Source: Paludibacteraceae bacterium
GTDB lineage: Bacteria; Bacteroidota; Bacteroidia; Bacteroidales; Paludibacteraceae
Length of the DNA: 64,000 nucleotides
Reading direction: 5' to 3'
Assembly: GCA_024399545.1 (NCBI GenBank)
Contig: JAKSNS010000002.1
Location: forward strand, 38,350 to 102,349
This document shows, piece by piece, positions 26,507 to 34,054 of the stretch (positions are counted from its first letter, which is position 1; the number at the start of each line of letters is the position of its first letter). Below the pieces are notes generated by a model. That model had not been told where the DNA came from and ran no database searches. It saw only the letters and a list, made by a program, of their open reading frames with translations. A program made the translations under genes and the position numbers.

Positions 26507-27850
26507 TTACAACGAAACAACCATATAAAACGGCAGGCATTTCAGGTCCCCGTCCTTTCGCAAGTCCCTTGGGTGGACAAGGTATCTGTCAGTTGTGCGT
26601 GACGGATATTTCTCCTGGAATTTGTCTATGGACTTATGCAGATCTGACTTGGCGGACTTAACCTCCACAGGTACGACCTTTCCTTTTCGTGACAACAGAA
26701 AGTCTATCTCATATTGCGATGTCGAGTCTTTTGTGCGGAAAGTGTGGTAATACAGGTTGTCGCCCTTTGCCTTCAGCATCTGGCTGACAACGTTTTCATA
26801 GACATAACCCAAATTGGCTGACAACTTGTCGCTCAACAGTTTCCCGTATATCGTGTTTTCAGTGAACCCTTTGTCCCAAAACGCCAAAGTCACGAAAAGC
26901 CCTGTGTCGCAGCAGTACAGCTTGAATTTATCCATATTGATGTGCATTGCCAAACCTGCGCTTGGGTCGTCCGAATGGTAACAAACATTCACGGTCATCG
27001 AGTCTTTCAGTATGGCTATTGGGTTCTCTAATCTGTCCAACCTACCGCCTTTGATTGCGCTGCTTGCCATGAAGCGTGACGATTTGCCGTCCAATTGTGA
27101 TGGTATTGCGCGGAACAGCATTGACGTTGTCCCGCTTGGGTCAAGTTCGTAGAAATCAGCGTCATACAATTCAAGTATGTTACGCTTCACCTGGTCCACC
27201 TGACTCAGATCTAACGTCTTGAGGTATTTGTCAACGGCCTGCGGCATTCCGCCCACCAACATATAGAGTCTGAAATCACGCATCATGTTGCGGTTTACTG
27301 CATCTCCCACTTGGCTCCAATCGTTGAATGCCTGTTCTGCCATTCCGCAAGTCACTTCGTCGTTCATCGCCCAACGGAACTCCTCGTAATCCATTGGATA
27401 CATCTTCAGCCGTCTCTCTTCGCTCGGTATCAGCAATTTTTCTGTCCTGTTCTGTTGTTTCATCTTTATTCCCAAGAGCGATCCTGTCTCTATGTAATGG
27501 AACCTTCCGTCTTTTACCAAGGCTTTTATCGCCTGTCTTGCGCGGGGACACAGCTGTATTTCGTCGAATATTATCACGGATTTGTGCGGAATCAGCTTGG
27601 TTTTGTATGTGAATTGCAGCTTTGTGAATATGGATTCAAGGTTGGATATGTCGTTGAATAATGCTTTTGTCTCGGCAGACGCAAAGGCAAAATCAACCAA
27701 GATGTAACTGCTGTATTCTTTTTTTGCAAACTCCTCTGCTATAGTGGATTTGCCGATTCTTCGTGCTCCTTCTATCAGCAATGCCGTGGTTCCGTTGTCT
27801 TCTTGTTTCCAACGTAGGAATTGGTCGTAAATTTTGCGTTTGAATACCAT
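26507..27850 (-). CDS. AAA_14/DUF4143 ATPase
   Basis: 447 residues. The N-terminal ATPase has Walker A EGARRIGKSTIAEEFAKKEY (residues about 27-46), Walker B VIIFDEIQLCPRARQAIKAL and a sensor stretch YIETGSLLGIKMK. The C-terminal DUF4143 region ends in a PD-(D/E)xK-like motif: STSQYEIDFLLSRKGKVVPVEVKSAKS. Such proteins are abundant in Bacteroidetes and occur as multiple, recently moved paralogues. Their function is not established. It has a good promoter at 27908-27879. A 33-bp tandem repeat lies directly upstream. Confidence 0.9.
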   Translation of the reverse strand: MVFKRKIYDQFLRWKQEDNGTTALLIEGARRIGKSTIAEEFAKKEYSSYILVDFAFASAETKALFNDISNLESIFTKLQFTYKTKLIPHKSVIIFDEIQLCPRARQAIKALVKDGRFHYIETGSLLGIKMKQQNRTEKLLIPSEERRLKMYPMDYEEFRWAMNDEVTCGMAEQAFNDWSQVGDAVNRNMMRDFRLYMLVGGMPQAVDKYLKTLDLSQVDQVKRNILELYDADFYELDPSGTTSMLFRAIPSQLDGKSSRFMASSAIKGGRLDRLENPIAILKDSMTVNVCYHSDDPSAGLAMHINMDKFKLYCCDTGLFVTLAFWDKGFTENTIYGKLLSDKLSANLGYVYENVVSQMLKAKGDNLYYHTFRTKDSTSQYEIDFLLSRKGKVVPVEVKSAKSDLHKSIDKFQEKYPSRTTDRYLVHPRDLRKDGDLKCLPFYMVVSL

Positions 27851-27878
27851 GTTTTTCCCTCTTTTCTTTTTTCGGCTG

Positions 27879-27908
27879 CAAAGTTACGAATAATTTTTTG
27901 ATTGACAA
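27879..27908 (-). promoter_or_regulatory. Promoter of the AAA_14/DUF4143 gene
   Basis: Minus strand: TTG (27908-27906), 19 bases, TAACTTTG (27886-27879), 29 bases before the start codon. Its -33 box touches the ATG of the divergent repeat ORF. Confidence 0.7.
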
Positions 27909-28078
27909 TGGCTAAACTGATTTTTTTGTCAAAAATTAAAGAGTCCCAACCCTCGATTATGACAAAAATTAAAGAGTCCTACCCTTCGATTCTGACAAAA
28001 ATTAAAGAGTCCCAACCCTCGATTATGACAAAAATTAAAGAGTCCTACCCCTCAAATATGACAAAAATTAAAGAGTAA
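27908..28078 (+). CDS. Candidate 56-residue repeat microprotein
   Basis: From ATG 27908 to TAA 28076-28078 one frame is open throughout. After MAKLIFLS it encodes KIKESQPSIM, then TKIKESYPSIL, TKIKESQPSIM, TKIKESYPSNM and a final TKIKE. The 33-bp period keeps the frame, giving an 11-residue repeat in which Q and Y alternate. Differences between copies are both silent and coding. It is divergent from the ATPase gene. I see no good plus-strand promoter, so the DNA repeat itself may be the functional unit. Confidence 0.35.
   Translation: MAKLIFLSKIKESQPSIMTKIKESYPSILTKIKESQPSIMTKIKESYPSNMTKIKE
27928..28076. repeat. 33-bp tandem repeat, four and a half copies
   Basis: Copies start at 27928, 27961, 27994, 28027 and 28060 (the last partial). 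Each begins with GACAAAAATTAAAGAGT (GTC in the first). Copies 1 and 3 share their second half, and copies 2 and 4 are alike, so there is a 66-bp higher-order unit. The period equals about three helical turns. There are no unique spacers, so it is not a CRISPR. Confidence 0.95.
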
Positions 28079-28083
28079 TTCTG

Positions 28084-28212
28084 CTATTGTTGTTGGCCGT
28101 CAAGGCGGTCACACATATATTGTTTGCAGTTTGATTGTAAGTCATTGATAATCATATTCACTGTCCGTAGCTGCTTCGTAGTGAAAGAGTAGGAAGTTCT
28201 TTTTTCTTCCAT
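28084..28212 (-). CDS. Small ORF of 42 residues, possible remnant
   Basis: Reads MEEKRTSYSFTTKQLRTVNM and then IINDLQSNCKQYMCDRLDGQ from the ATG at 28212; an upstream in-frame ATG at 28266 adds 18 residues. It looks like natural protein sequence, but no family, promoter or partner supports it. Confidence 0.25.
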   Translation of the reverse strand: MEEKRTSYSFTTKQLRTVNMIINDLQSNCKQYMCDRLDGQQQ

Positions 28213-28355
28213 TTTTGACGATTTTATCACCAAAAACCATCCGTTTTCGCCTCTCATTTTTGCCAAAATCTCCTCCCGATAAGCCTCTTCTCATCCACAC
28301 TCAAAAATCTCCAGAATTTCAACACCTTGATTTTCAACCGTTTTTGAAAATCTCA

Positions 28356-28501
28356 TTACAATTGTTACAATTATTACAATTAAAAACCTGCCCTCAACCC
28401 CCACACCGATTACAAATAGAAAAGTATATATATATTTATTTTTATAATGTGTTTCTAAAGTACCCCCACGTTTTTAATTGTAATAATTGTAACAATTGTA
28501 A
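28356..28501. repeat. 32-bp perfect inverted repeat of ATTGTAA-type motifs
   Basis: Arms at 28356-28387 and 28470-28501 are exact reverse complements, separated by 82 AT-rich bases. Each arm is built from overlapping AATTGTAA(C/T) units. The same motif forms the nested repeats at 48957-49442. No gene lies between the arms. Confidence 0.9.
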
Positions 28502-28687
28502 CACCCACACAACAAACCCTCAAACGTACACTTAACGTAGCCCATACAGAGAATAATCGCCTCCTCCCCAAAAAAACACCCATCCAACCAAAAAAAATCG
28601 GCATTTTGCTTGAAAAACCGTCGCAAATGTGGTATATCATAGTGAGGGCGCAAAACTCCCGAGCCAACAGCAAAAAAACATAAGCCT

Positions 28688-28816
28688 ATGGAAACCCTGA
28701 TAATAATCCACGCAACCGACACCTCTGCCGACATGCCTGTCACCCCTGCCGACGACCCCATCTACAACGAACCCTACTTCGATGTCCAACAATGGCTAAA
28801 TAATAGCGACAACTAA
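28688..28816 (+). CDS. Candidate small protein, 42 residues
   Basis: Opens METLIIIHATDTSADMPVTP and ends EPYFDVQQWLNNSDN before TAA at 28814. It lies just after the inverted-repeat element in otherwise empty DNA. Acidic and without a signal. There is no recognisable promoter or homologous family, so the call rests only on open frame and natural-looking composition. Confidence 0.3.
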   Translation: METLIIIHATDTSADMPVTPADDPIYNEPYFDVQQWLNNSDN

Positions 28817-28900
28817 GCGCATAAGTGATGATGAAAAAAATAACTTGGGACATTTTTGACAGCCGAAGTAACCTACTCAAAACGTTATAGTGCCGAAAGA

Positions 28901-28935
28901 AAACAAGCCCAACCGAATGACGATTGGGCTTGTTT
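28901..28935 (-). terminator. Intrinsic terminator after tdh
   Basis: AAACAAGCCCAA (28901-28912) pairs with TTGGGCTTGTTT (28924-28935), a 12-bp stem with an 11-base loop. On the minus strand it is followed by TTTTCTTT. Confidence 0.75.
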
Positions 28936-28958
28936 CTATTGTTTATCTGTTTCGTGAG

Positions 28959-29909
28959 TTACTTCGCAAAGCGTTTTTTCAGTATTGTCAGCATGTCAAC
29001 GGTCATTGCGGCAAGGTCGTATTTAGGTGCGAAGCCCCACTCCTTGCGAGCGCAAGAGTCGTCCATCCAGTTTGGCCAACTGTCGGCGATTGACTGTTTG
29101 ATAGGGTCTGGCTGATACTCCATCACGAAATCAGGGCAGTGTTTCTTGATTTCAGCGTAAATCTCCTCTGGAGTGAAGTGCATTGCCGTCACGTTGAACG
29201 AGTTGCGGTGAACAAGGTTCTTAGGGTCAGCCTCCATCAGGTTGATGGCTGCGTTCAGTGCGTCAGGCATATACATCATGTCGAGCATTGTGTCAGGCTT
29301 GAGTGGACAGATGAACTTCTCGCCCTTGGCTGCTGCATAGTAAATCTCGACAGCATAGTCGGTCGTACCGCCGCCAGGCAGAGTCACATTGCTGATAAGA
29401 CCTGGGAAACGTACCGAACGTGCGTCAACGCCGAATCTCTTGAAATAGTAGTCTGAGAGCAACTCGCCGGTAACTTTCGTAACACCGTAGATTGTTCCAG
29501 GACGTTGGATGGTGTCTTGTGGCGTTCCGTCAAGTGGGGTGGAAGGACCGAAAGCACCGATGGACGATGGCGTGAACACTGCGCAGTTGAACAGACGTGC
29601 CGTCTCAAGGCAGTTCACCAACGAGCCGATACCCACGTTCCAACCGAGCATTGGGTTGAGCTCCGCTGTTGCCGAAAGGATTGCCGCAAGGTTGAAGATT
29701 GAGTCGATGTTGTACTTCTTGACAGCCTCGATTATCTGGGTGATTTGCGTTGAGTCAATACGCTCGATAGGACCGCTCTCGTAAATCTCGCCCTTCAGCG
29801 GACGGAGGTCTGAGCAAATGACATTGTCGTTACCGTATTTCTCACGAAGCAGTTTTGTAAGCTCTGAGCCAATCTGTCCGCCTGCTCCTACGATTAAAAT
29901 TCTTTTCAT
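28959..29909 (-). CDS. L-threonine 3-dehydrogenase, NAD-dependent epimerase type
   Basis: 316 residues in the extended-SDR fold rather than the zinc-alcohol-dehydrogenase fold of E. coli Tdh. It has the NAD loop GAGGQIGSEL, FNLAAILSATAELNP, the SSIGAFGPSTP strand and the catalytic YGVTKVTGE (Tyr and Lys). The GGGTTDYAVEIYYAA and LDMMYMPDALNAAINLMEA stretches are typical of this threonine dehydrogenase branch. It oxidises threonine to 2-amino-3-ketobutyrate, which the enzyme from the gene just upstream (kbl) cleaves to glycine and acetyl-CoA. Four-base gap to kbl. Confidence 0.9.
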   Translation of the reverse strand: MKRILIVGAGGQIGSELTKLLREKYGNDNVICSDLRPLKGEIYESGPIERIDSTQITQIIEAVKKYNIDSIFNLAAILSATAELNPMLGWNVGIGSLVNCLETARLFNCAVFTPSSIGAFGPSTPLDGTPQDTIQRPGTIYGVTKVTGELLSDYYFKRFGVDARSVRFPGLISNVTLPGGGTTDYAVEIYYAAAKGEKFICPLKPDTMLDMMYMPDALNAAINLMEADPKNLVHRNSFNVTAMHFTPEEIYAEIKKHCPDFVMEYQPDPIKQSIADSWPNWMDDSCARKEWGFAPKYDLAAMTVDMLTILKKRFAK

Positions 29910-29913
29910 TGCT

Positions 29914-31101
29914 TTATTTGATTACGCCGAGTTCTTTACCGATTTTTGTAAATGCCGCAATTGCTTTGTCAAGATGTGCCTGAGTATGGGCAGCCGAGAG
30001 CTGTACACGGATACGTGCCTCGCCTTTTGGTACTACAGGGTAGAAGAAGCCTGTAACGTAGATGCCTTCGTCTTGCAGGCGTGCTGCGAATTTCTGTGAC
30101 AATGGAGCGTCATAGAGCATAACGGCGCATATAGCGGACTGTGTAGGTTTGATGTCGAAACCTGCCGCAAGCATCTTCTCGCGGAAATAGTCTGTGTTGG
30201 CGTGCAGACGGTCCTGAAGCTCGTTCGTCTCTTCCATCATCTGGAACATGCGTACGGCTGCGCCAACGACCATTGGAGGAATCGAGTTGGAGAACAGGTA
30301 AGGACGCGAACGCTGGCGGAGCATGTCGATAATCTCTTTCTTACCAGTGGTGAAACCACCTACGGCACCGCCGAATGCCTTGCCGAGAGTACCGGTGAGG
30401 ATTTCGATTTTGCCACGGAGGTTATGGAGTTCAGTCACGCCACGGCCGGTCTTGCCTACAACGCCTGCCGAGTGAGACTCGTCAACCATCACCATTGCGT
30501 TATACTTGTTTGCCAACTCATAAATCTTGTCCAATGGGCATACGTTACCGTCCATCGAGAATACGCCGTCAGTCACAATCAGGCGGAAACGGCATTTCTG
30601 GGCGAGTTTCAACTGCTCCTCAAGCTCAGCCATGTTTGCGTTGGCATAACGGAAACGCTGAGCCTTGCACAGACGAACACCGTCGATGATTGAGGCATGG
30701 TTCAATGCGTCTGAGATTATGGCATCTTCAGCGCCAAGAAGTGGCTCGAACACACCGCCGTTGGCATCAAAGCAGGCAGCGTAGAGGATAGTGTCCTCAG
30801 TGCCGAAGAAGTTGGCGATGGCGCGCTCCAGGTCTTTGTGACGATCCTGGCAACCGCAGATGAAACGTACGGACGACATACCGTAGCCGCGCTCGTCCAT
30901 GGCTTTCTTGGCTGCCTTAATCAACTCAGGATTGTCAGCCAACCCGAGGTAGTTGTTTGCACAGAAATTCAGAACGGTCTTTCCTGCAACGGTGATTTCA
31001 GCGCCTTGGGCAGAACAGATTTCACGTTCATTCTTGTAGAGTCCCTGATCTTTGATAGACTGGAGCTCAGTGGTCAGATGTTTTTGGAAATCGTTATACA
31101 T
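29914..31101 (-). CDS. kbl: Glycine C-acetyltransferase (2-amino-3-ketobutyrate CoA ligase)
   Basis: 395 residues from ATG 31101, close to the 398 of E. coli Kbl; an extended start at 31140 would overlap DUF3276. This is a PLP-dependent alpha-oxoamine synthase: NFCANNYLGLADNPELI, DALNHASIIDGVRLCKA, MVMVDESHSAGVVGKTGRG, and the PLP-lysine region ILTGTLGKAFGGAVGGFTTG. It works with the adjacent threonine dehydrogenase in threonine breakdown to glycine. Confidence 0.95.
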   Translation of the reverse strand: MYNDFQKHLTTELQSIKDQGLYKNEREICSAQGAEITVAGKTVLNFCANNYLGLADNPELIKAAKKAMDERGYGMSSVRFICGCQDRHKDLERAIANFFGTEDTILYAACFDANGGVFEPLLGAEDAIISDALNHASIIDGVRLCKAQRFRYANANMAELEEQLKLAQKCRFRLIVTDGVFSMDGNVCPLDKIYELANKYNAMVMVDESHSAGVVGKTGRGVTELHNLRGKIEILTGTLGKAFGGAVGGFTTGKKEIIDMLRQRSRPYLFSNSIPPMVVGAAVRMFQMMEETNELQDRLHANTDYFREKMLAAGFDIKPTQSAICAVMLYDAPLSQKFAARLQDEGIYVTGFFYPVVPKGEARIRVQLSAAHTQAHLDKAIAAFTKIGKELGVIK

Positions 31102-31129
31102 AAAGCAAATGTGTTTTTTTGTTTTCTTG

Positions 31130-31531
31130 TTAAATCTCAAAGTTCATGTCAACGTCGAAACGTGGGTCGTCCGTAGGCAACTCGTTGCTGTTGAGGTTAG
31201 CGTCGAAATGGCTCTGATCCTCGTAGCGGCGGAAACGGATGTCCTGCGCACCGTTCATCTCGTTGTTCTTGTTGATGAATCCGATAATCTCGGTCAATGC
31301 CTCCTGAAACTTGTCGAAATCCTCTTTGTAGAGGAAAATCTTGTGCTTCTCGATTGCGAACGGAGCATTCTCCTCGTCAGTGAGGAATTTCTTCTTACTC
31401 TCTGTAATCGACAGGAAAAGGTCGTTGTTGCGACTCTTCTTTACATCAAGGTAATAGATGCGTTTACCTGCTTTCACCGCCTTTGAAAAGACAATTTCCT
31501 GTTCCTTCCTTTCATTTCTGAAATCTTCCAT
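31130..31531 (-). CDS. DUF3276 (Pur-alpha-like) nucleic-acid-binding protein
   Basis: 133 residues with the family's beta-strand-rich core (EIVFSKAVKAGKRIYYLDVKKSRNNDLFLSITESKKKF, then HKIFLYKEDFDKFQEALTEIIGFI) and an acidic tail. Bacterial members of this Pur-alpha-like family bind single-stranded DNA or RNA; the cellular role in Bacteroidetes is unclear. It is 28 bases upstream of kbl on the same strand. No consensus promoter is visible in the 245 bases before it. Confidence 0.85.
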   Translation of the reverse strand: MEDFRNERKEQEIVFSKAVKAGKRIYYLDVKKSRNNDLFLSITESKKKFLTDEENAPFAIEKHKIFLYKEDFDKFQEALTEIIGFINKNNEMNGAQDIRFRRYEDQSHFDANLNSNELPTDDPRFDVDMNFEI

Positions 31532-31740
31532 AATAAAAATGGTTTGTTCTAAACACCTGTTTGACAGGCATATTGATTAAAAAAATAACAACACAATCCA
31601 AACACTAAAATCGGCTTGGAAAATCGCTGTAAAGTTCACAAAAAAAAATGATATAACCAAATAAAATCCTGATTATTTTTTAAGAAAAAATCGTGGATAA
31701 AAAAGTGGCTGACTATGGTGCTAATCTCGAAAAAAATCAC

Positions 31741-31748
31741 TAACTTTG
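31741..31748 (+). promoter_or_regulatory. -7 box of the nusB operon
   Basis: TAACTTTG, 28 bases before the nusB ATG. No TTG is found at the expected -33 spacing, so the promoter is probably weaker or has a degenerate -33. Confidence 0.5.
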
Positions 31749-31776
31749 CACCCAAATTTGAAATTGGTTATCTGCG

Positions 31777-32736
31777 ATGATAAATAGACAATTGCTGAGG
31801 GTGAAAACCGTCCAGACTCTCTATTCCGCTTTCGTTGTCAACGGTGCGAGCGGTGCCAAAATGGAACGACAGTTGATTGAAAGCGTCAGCCAGTCCGGTT
31901 CACTCTACTACTGTATGTTGCAACTGATGGTTGACATGTGCAAGTATCTTCGACAGGCAGAACTCCACTCGCACTCCGAGGATGACCCTCAGTCAGACCC
32001 CCTCTATACTATAATGAGTTGCCGTAAGTTCCGCGAAAACGCAGTCTCTCGTTTTTTTGCTGAGAATGATGAACTCAAGCAGGAACTTGAAAACCGCAGC
32101 ATTATGTGGACTTGGGAGATGCACCGCGAGGTGATGCGCGAAATTGCCATCTCAGTCTCCGAAAAGGATTATTTCCAGAAGTATGCCGCTGACCCTGAAG
32201 ACTCAATTCTTCAAGACGTATCTCTCTGGTGCAAAATCTTCGAGAATGATGTGCAGTCCAGTCCTTTGCTCGAAGACCTTATTGAGGAAATGAGCATTTA
32301 CTGGAACGATGACTTGCAGAACGCCATTGCTTTCGTCGTTAAGTCAATTCGCCGTCTTCGTCCCGACAGTGTAGCGCAGCAACCGCTCGTCCCTGTCCTC
32401 CGTGACGCATCGGAACTGGAATACGCAAAACGTCTCCTGCGTTATTCGTTGCTTCATTTTGCCGAGGCTGATGCTATGGTTAAACCATTGCTTAAGGGGT
32501 GGGACCTCTCGCGTCTGTCGGTTATGGATCTCTCTATTATGCGTGCTGCCTATGCCGAACTGAAGACCAACAGCGAGACGCACGCAGGCATAATCCTTAA
32601 CGAATATACCGAAATTGCTAAGGGTTATTGCGGTGACTCAAACGTTCCTTTCATAAGTGCCGTCCTTTATTCCCTCGCAAAGGAAATCCGCCCACTTGAA
32701 GTCAAGAATAAACCAACTAAACAAGATAATAAATGA
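31777..32736 (+). CDS. nusB: Transcription antitermination protein NusB, long Bacteroidetes form
   Basis: 319 residues, about twice the E. coli length, as in other Bacteroidetes. It begins MINRQLLRVKTVQTLYSAF. The C-terminal NusB fold has LEDLIEEMSIYWNDDL and then LLKGWDLSRLSVMDLSIMRAAYAEL and ILNEYTEIAKGYCGDSNVPFISAVLYSLAKE. It binds boxA RNA with NusE in rRNA antitermination. Its stop overlaps the start of yajC (ATGA). Confidence 0.93.
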   Translation: MINRQLLRVKTVQTLYSAFVVNGASGAKMERQLIESVSQSGSLYYCMLQLMVDMCKYLRQAELHSHSEDDPQSDPLYTIMSCRKFRENAVSRFFAENDELKQELENRSIMWTWEMHREVMREIAISVSEKDYFQKYAADPEDSILQDVSLWCKIFENDVQSSPLLEDLIEEMSIYWNDDLQNAIAFVVKSIRRLRPDSVAQQPLVPVLRDASELEYAKRLLRYSLLHFAEADAMVKPLLKGWDLSRLSVMDLSIMRAAYAELKTNSETHAGIILNEYTEIAKGYCGDSNVPFISAVLYSLAKEIRPLEVKNKPTKQDNK

Positions 32737-33056
32737 ACCTCATTATTTTACAAGCCGCACAAAGCGGTGCCTCTTCGTGGATGAACATTGGAATGATCGT
32801 TCTCCTTTTCGTCATCTTCTATTTCTTTATGATTCGTCCGCAGTCCAAACGCCAGAAGGAAATTAAGAAGTTTCAGGAATCGCTTTGCAATGGCAAGAAG
32901 GTTATCACCCAAGGTGGCGTATATGGGACAATACGTGAAGTGAAGGATGCCTATGTCATAGTTGAAATTGCCGAAGGTGTCAAAATCCGTATAAACAAAG
33001 GCATGGTCTTTGATTCGCCAGAGGATGCTGAGACTAAAGCCTCTGAGAAGAAATAA
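32733..33056 (+). CDS. yajC: Preprotein translocase subunit YajC
   Basis: 107 residues with one N-terminal membrane helix (NIGMIVLLFVIFYFFMIRPQ), the family-defining MIRPQSKRQKE after it, then the GKKVITQGGVYGTI domain. It accompanies SecDF at the translocon. Overlaps nusB by four bases. The order nusB-yajC-ybbR-coaE is commonly conserved in Bacteroidetes. Confidence 0.95.
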   Translation: MNLIILQAAQSGASSWMNIGMIVLLFVIFYFFMIRPQSKRQKEIKKFQESLCNGKKVITQGGVYGTIREVKDAYVIVEIAEGVKIRINKGMVFDSPEDAETKASEKK

Positions 33057-33094
33057 TATAACAAAGACGAGAACAGTTCCGCCTCCTTGGATTT

Positions 33095-34054
33095 ATGATA
33101 AATTGGCGACGCTTCAGAAGGCTGATCTCATCTAAGGATACCGTTGCCTTCTTCGGCTTTTTCTTGCTTTCATGCGTCATTTGGGTGATGTACACCATCG
33201 GTACTCAACGCGAGATAACGATGGTCGCTCCTGTTGTGTATTATGGTGTGCCTGATGATGTCAAGATGGACGAGGATTTCCCTTCCGAAATCGAGTTCAC
33301 TATTGCCGACGAGGGGTCGCAGGTGTGGCGGTATGCTTTTGCCAAAATCGATACTATTGAAATAGACCTTTCCGATAAATTCCATGGGAAAAGCAGGAAG
33401 CATATCAAGATTGACTACGAGTCTTATGTGAAGGATATTGCTTATAATATCTCTCAGACTTGCGAGATTGTCAGCATTGACCCTTCTGACTACCAGTCTG
33501 ACTATCAGCAAGTGTTCACTAAGCGTGTGCCTGTCGTTATGACTGATATGCCTGTTACAGGCAACGAGTTTGCATTTGTCGGTCCTCCTGTCATTTCACC
33601 TTCAGAAGTTCGCATACGTGGCACGCACTCTGCCGTTGGCGAGGTCTCTTGCGTTTACCTTGACACTATAGGTGAACCTATAAACGAGAATAAAACAATC
33701 CGCCTCAAACCTAAACGCATTCGTGGCATAGAGATTCTTGACCGTGACGTTAGGGTTACTTTTAAGATTGAGCGTCTTACAGAGAAGGCATTCACACTTC
33801 CTGTTACCGTGAAAAATGTGCCCGATGGAATTTCAGTACGCGTATTTCCCAGTGTGGTTAATGTGGTTTTCAAAGTAGGTCTAAGCCGTTATCAACAACT
33901 TAATGCTCTTGGCCTCAGTGTGCTTTTTGACTATAATGCCATTGATGAGGGCGTTTCCACCATTCCTCTCCGTCTCGAAAGTGATTACCAGTTAGGTAAT
34001 ATTGATTACAAAGTTGTTCCTGACAAGGTTGAGTTTATTATAGAAAAGCAATGA
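33095..34054 (+). CDS. YbbR-like domain protein
   Basis: 319 residues with one N-terminal membrane helix (VAFFGFFLLSCVIWVMYTIG) and a large external part of YbbR-type beta repeats, visible as recurring VxIRGxxxxVGEV/VxxVxxDT patterns (PSEVRIRGTHSAVGEVSCVYLDT). In Firmicutes the related CdaR controls diadenylate cyclase; no cyclase gene is beside it here. The stop overlaps the start of the CoaE-MtgA gene. Confidence 0.85.
   Translation: MINWRRFRRLISSKDTVAFFGFFLLSCVIWVMYTIGTQREITMVAPVVYYGVPDDVKMDEDFPSEIEFTIADEGSQVWRYAFAKIDTIEIDLSDKFHGKSRKHIKIDYESYVKDIAYNISQTCEIVSIDPSDYQSDYQQVFTKRVPVVMTDMPVTGNEFAFVGPPVISPSEVRIRGTHSAVGEVSCVYLDTIGEPINENKTIRLKPKRIRGIEILDRDVRVTFKIERLTEKAFTLPVTVKNVPDGISVRVFPSVVNVVFKVGLSRYQQLNALGLSVLFDYNAIDEGVSTIPLRLESDYQLGNIDYKVVPDKVEFIIEKQ

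Noticed and set aside
27928..28076. CRISPR array
   Set aside because: The 33-bp units are contiguous with no unique spacers and no cas genes are present.
28215..28535. 106-codon open frame on the plus strand
   Set aside because: Low-complexity Leu/Gln/Cys/Asn pattern produced by the inverted-repeat arms.
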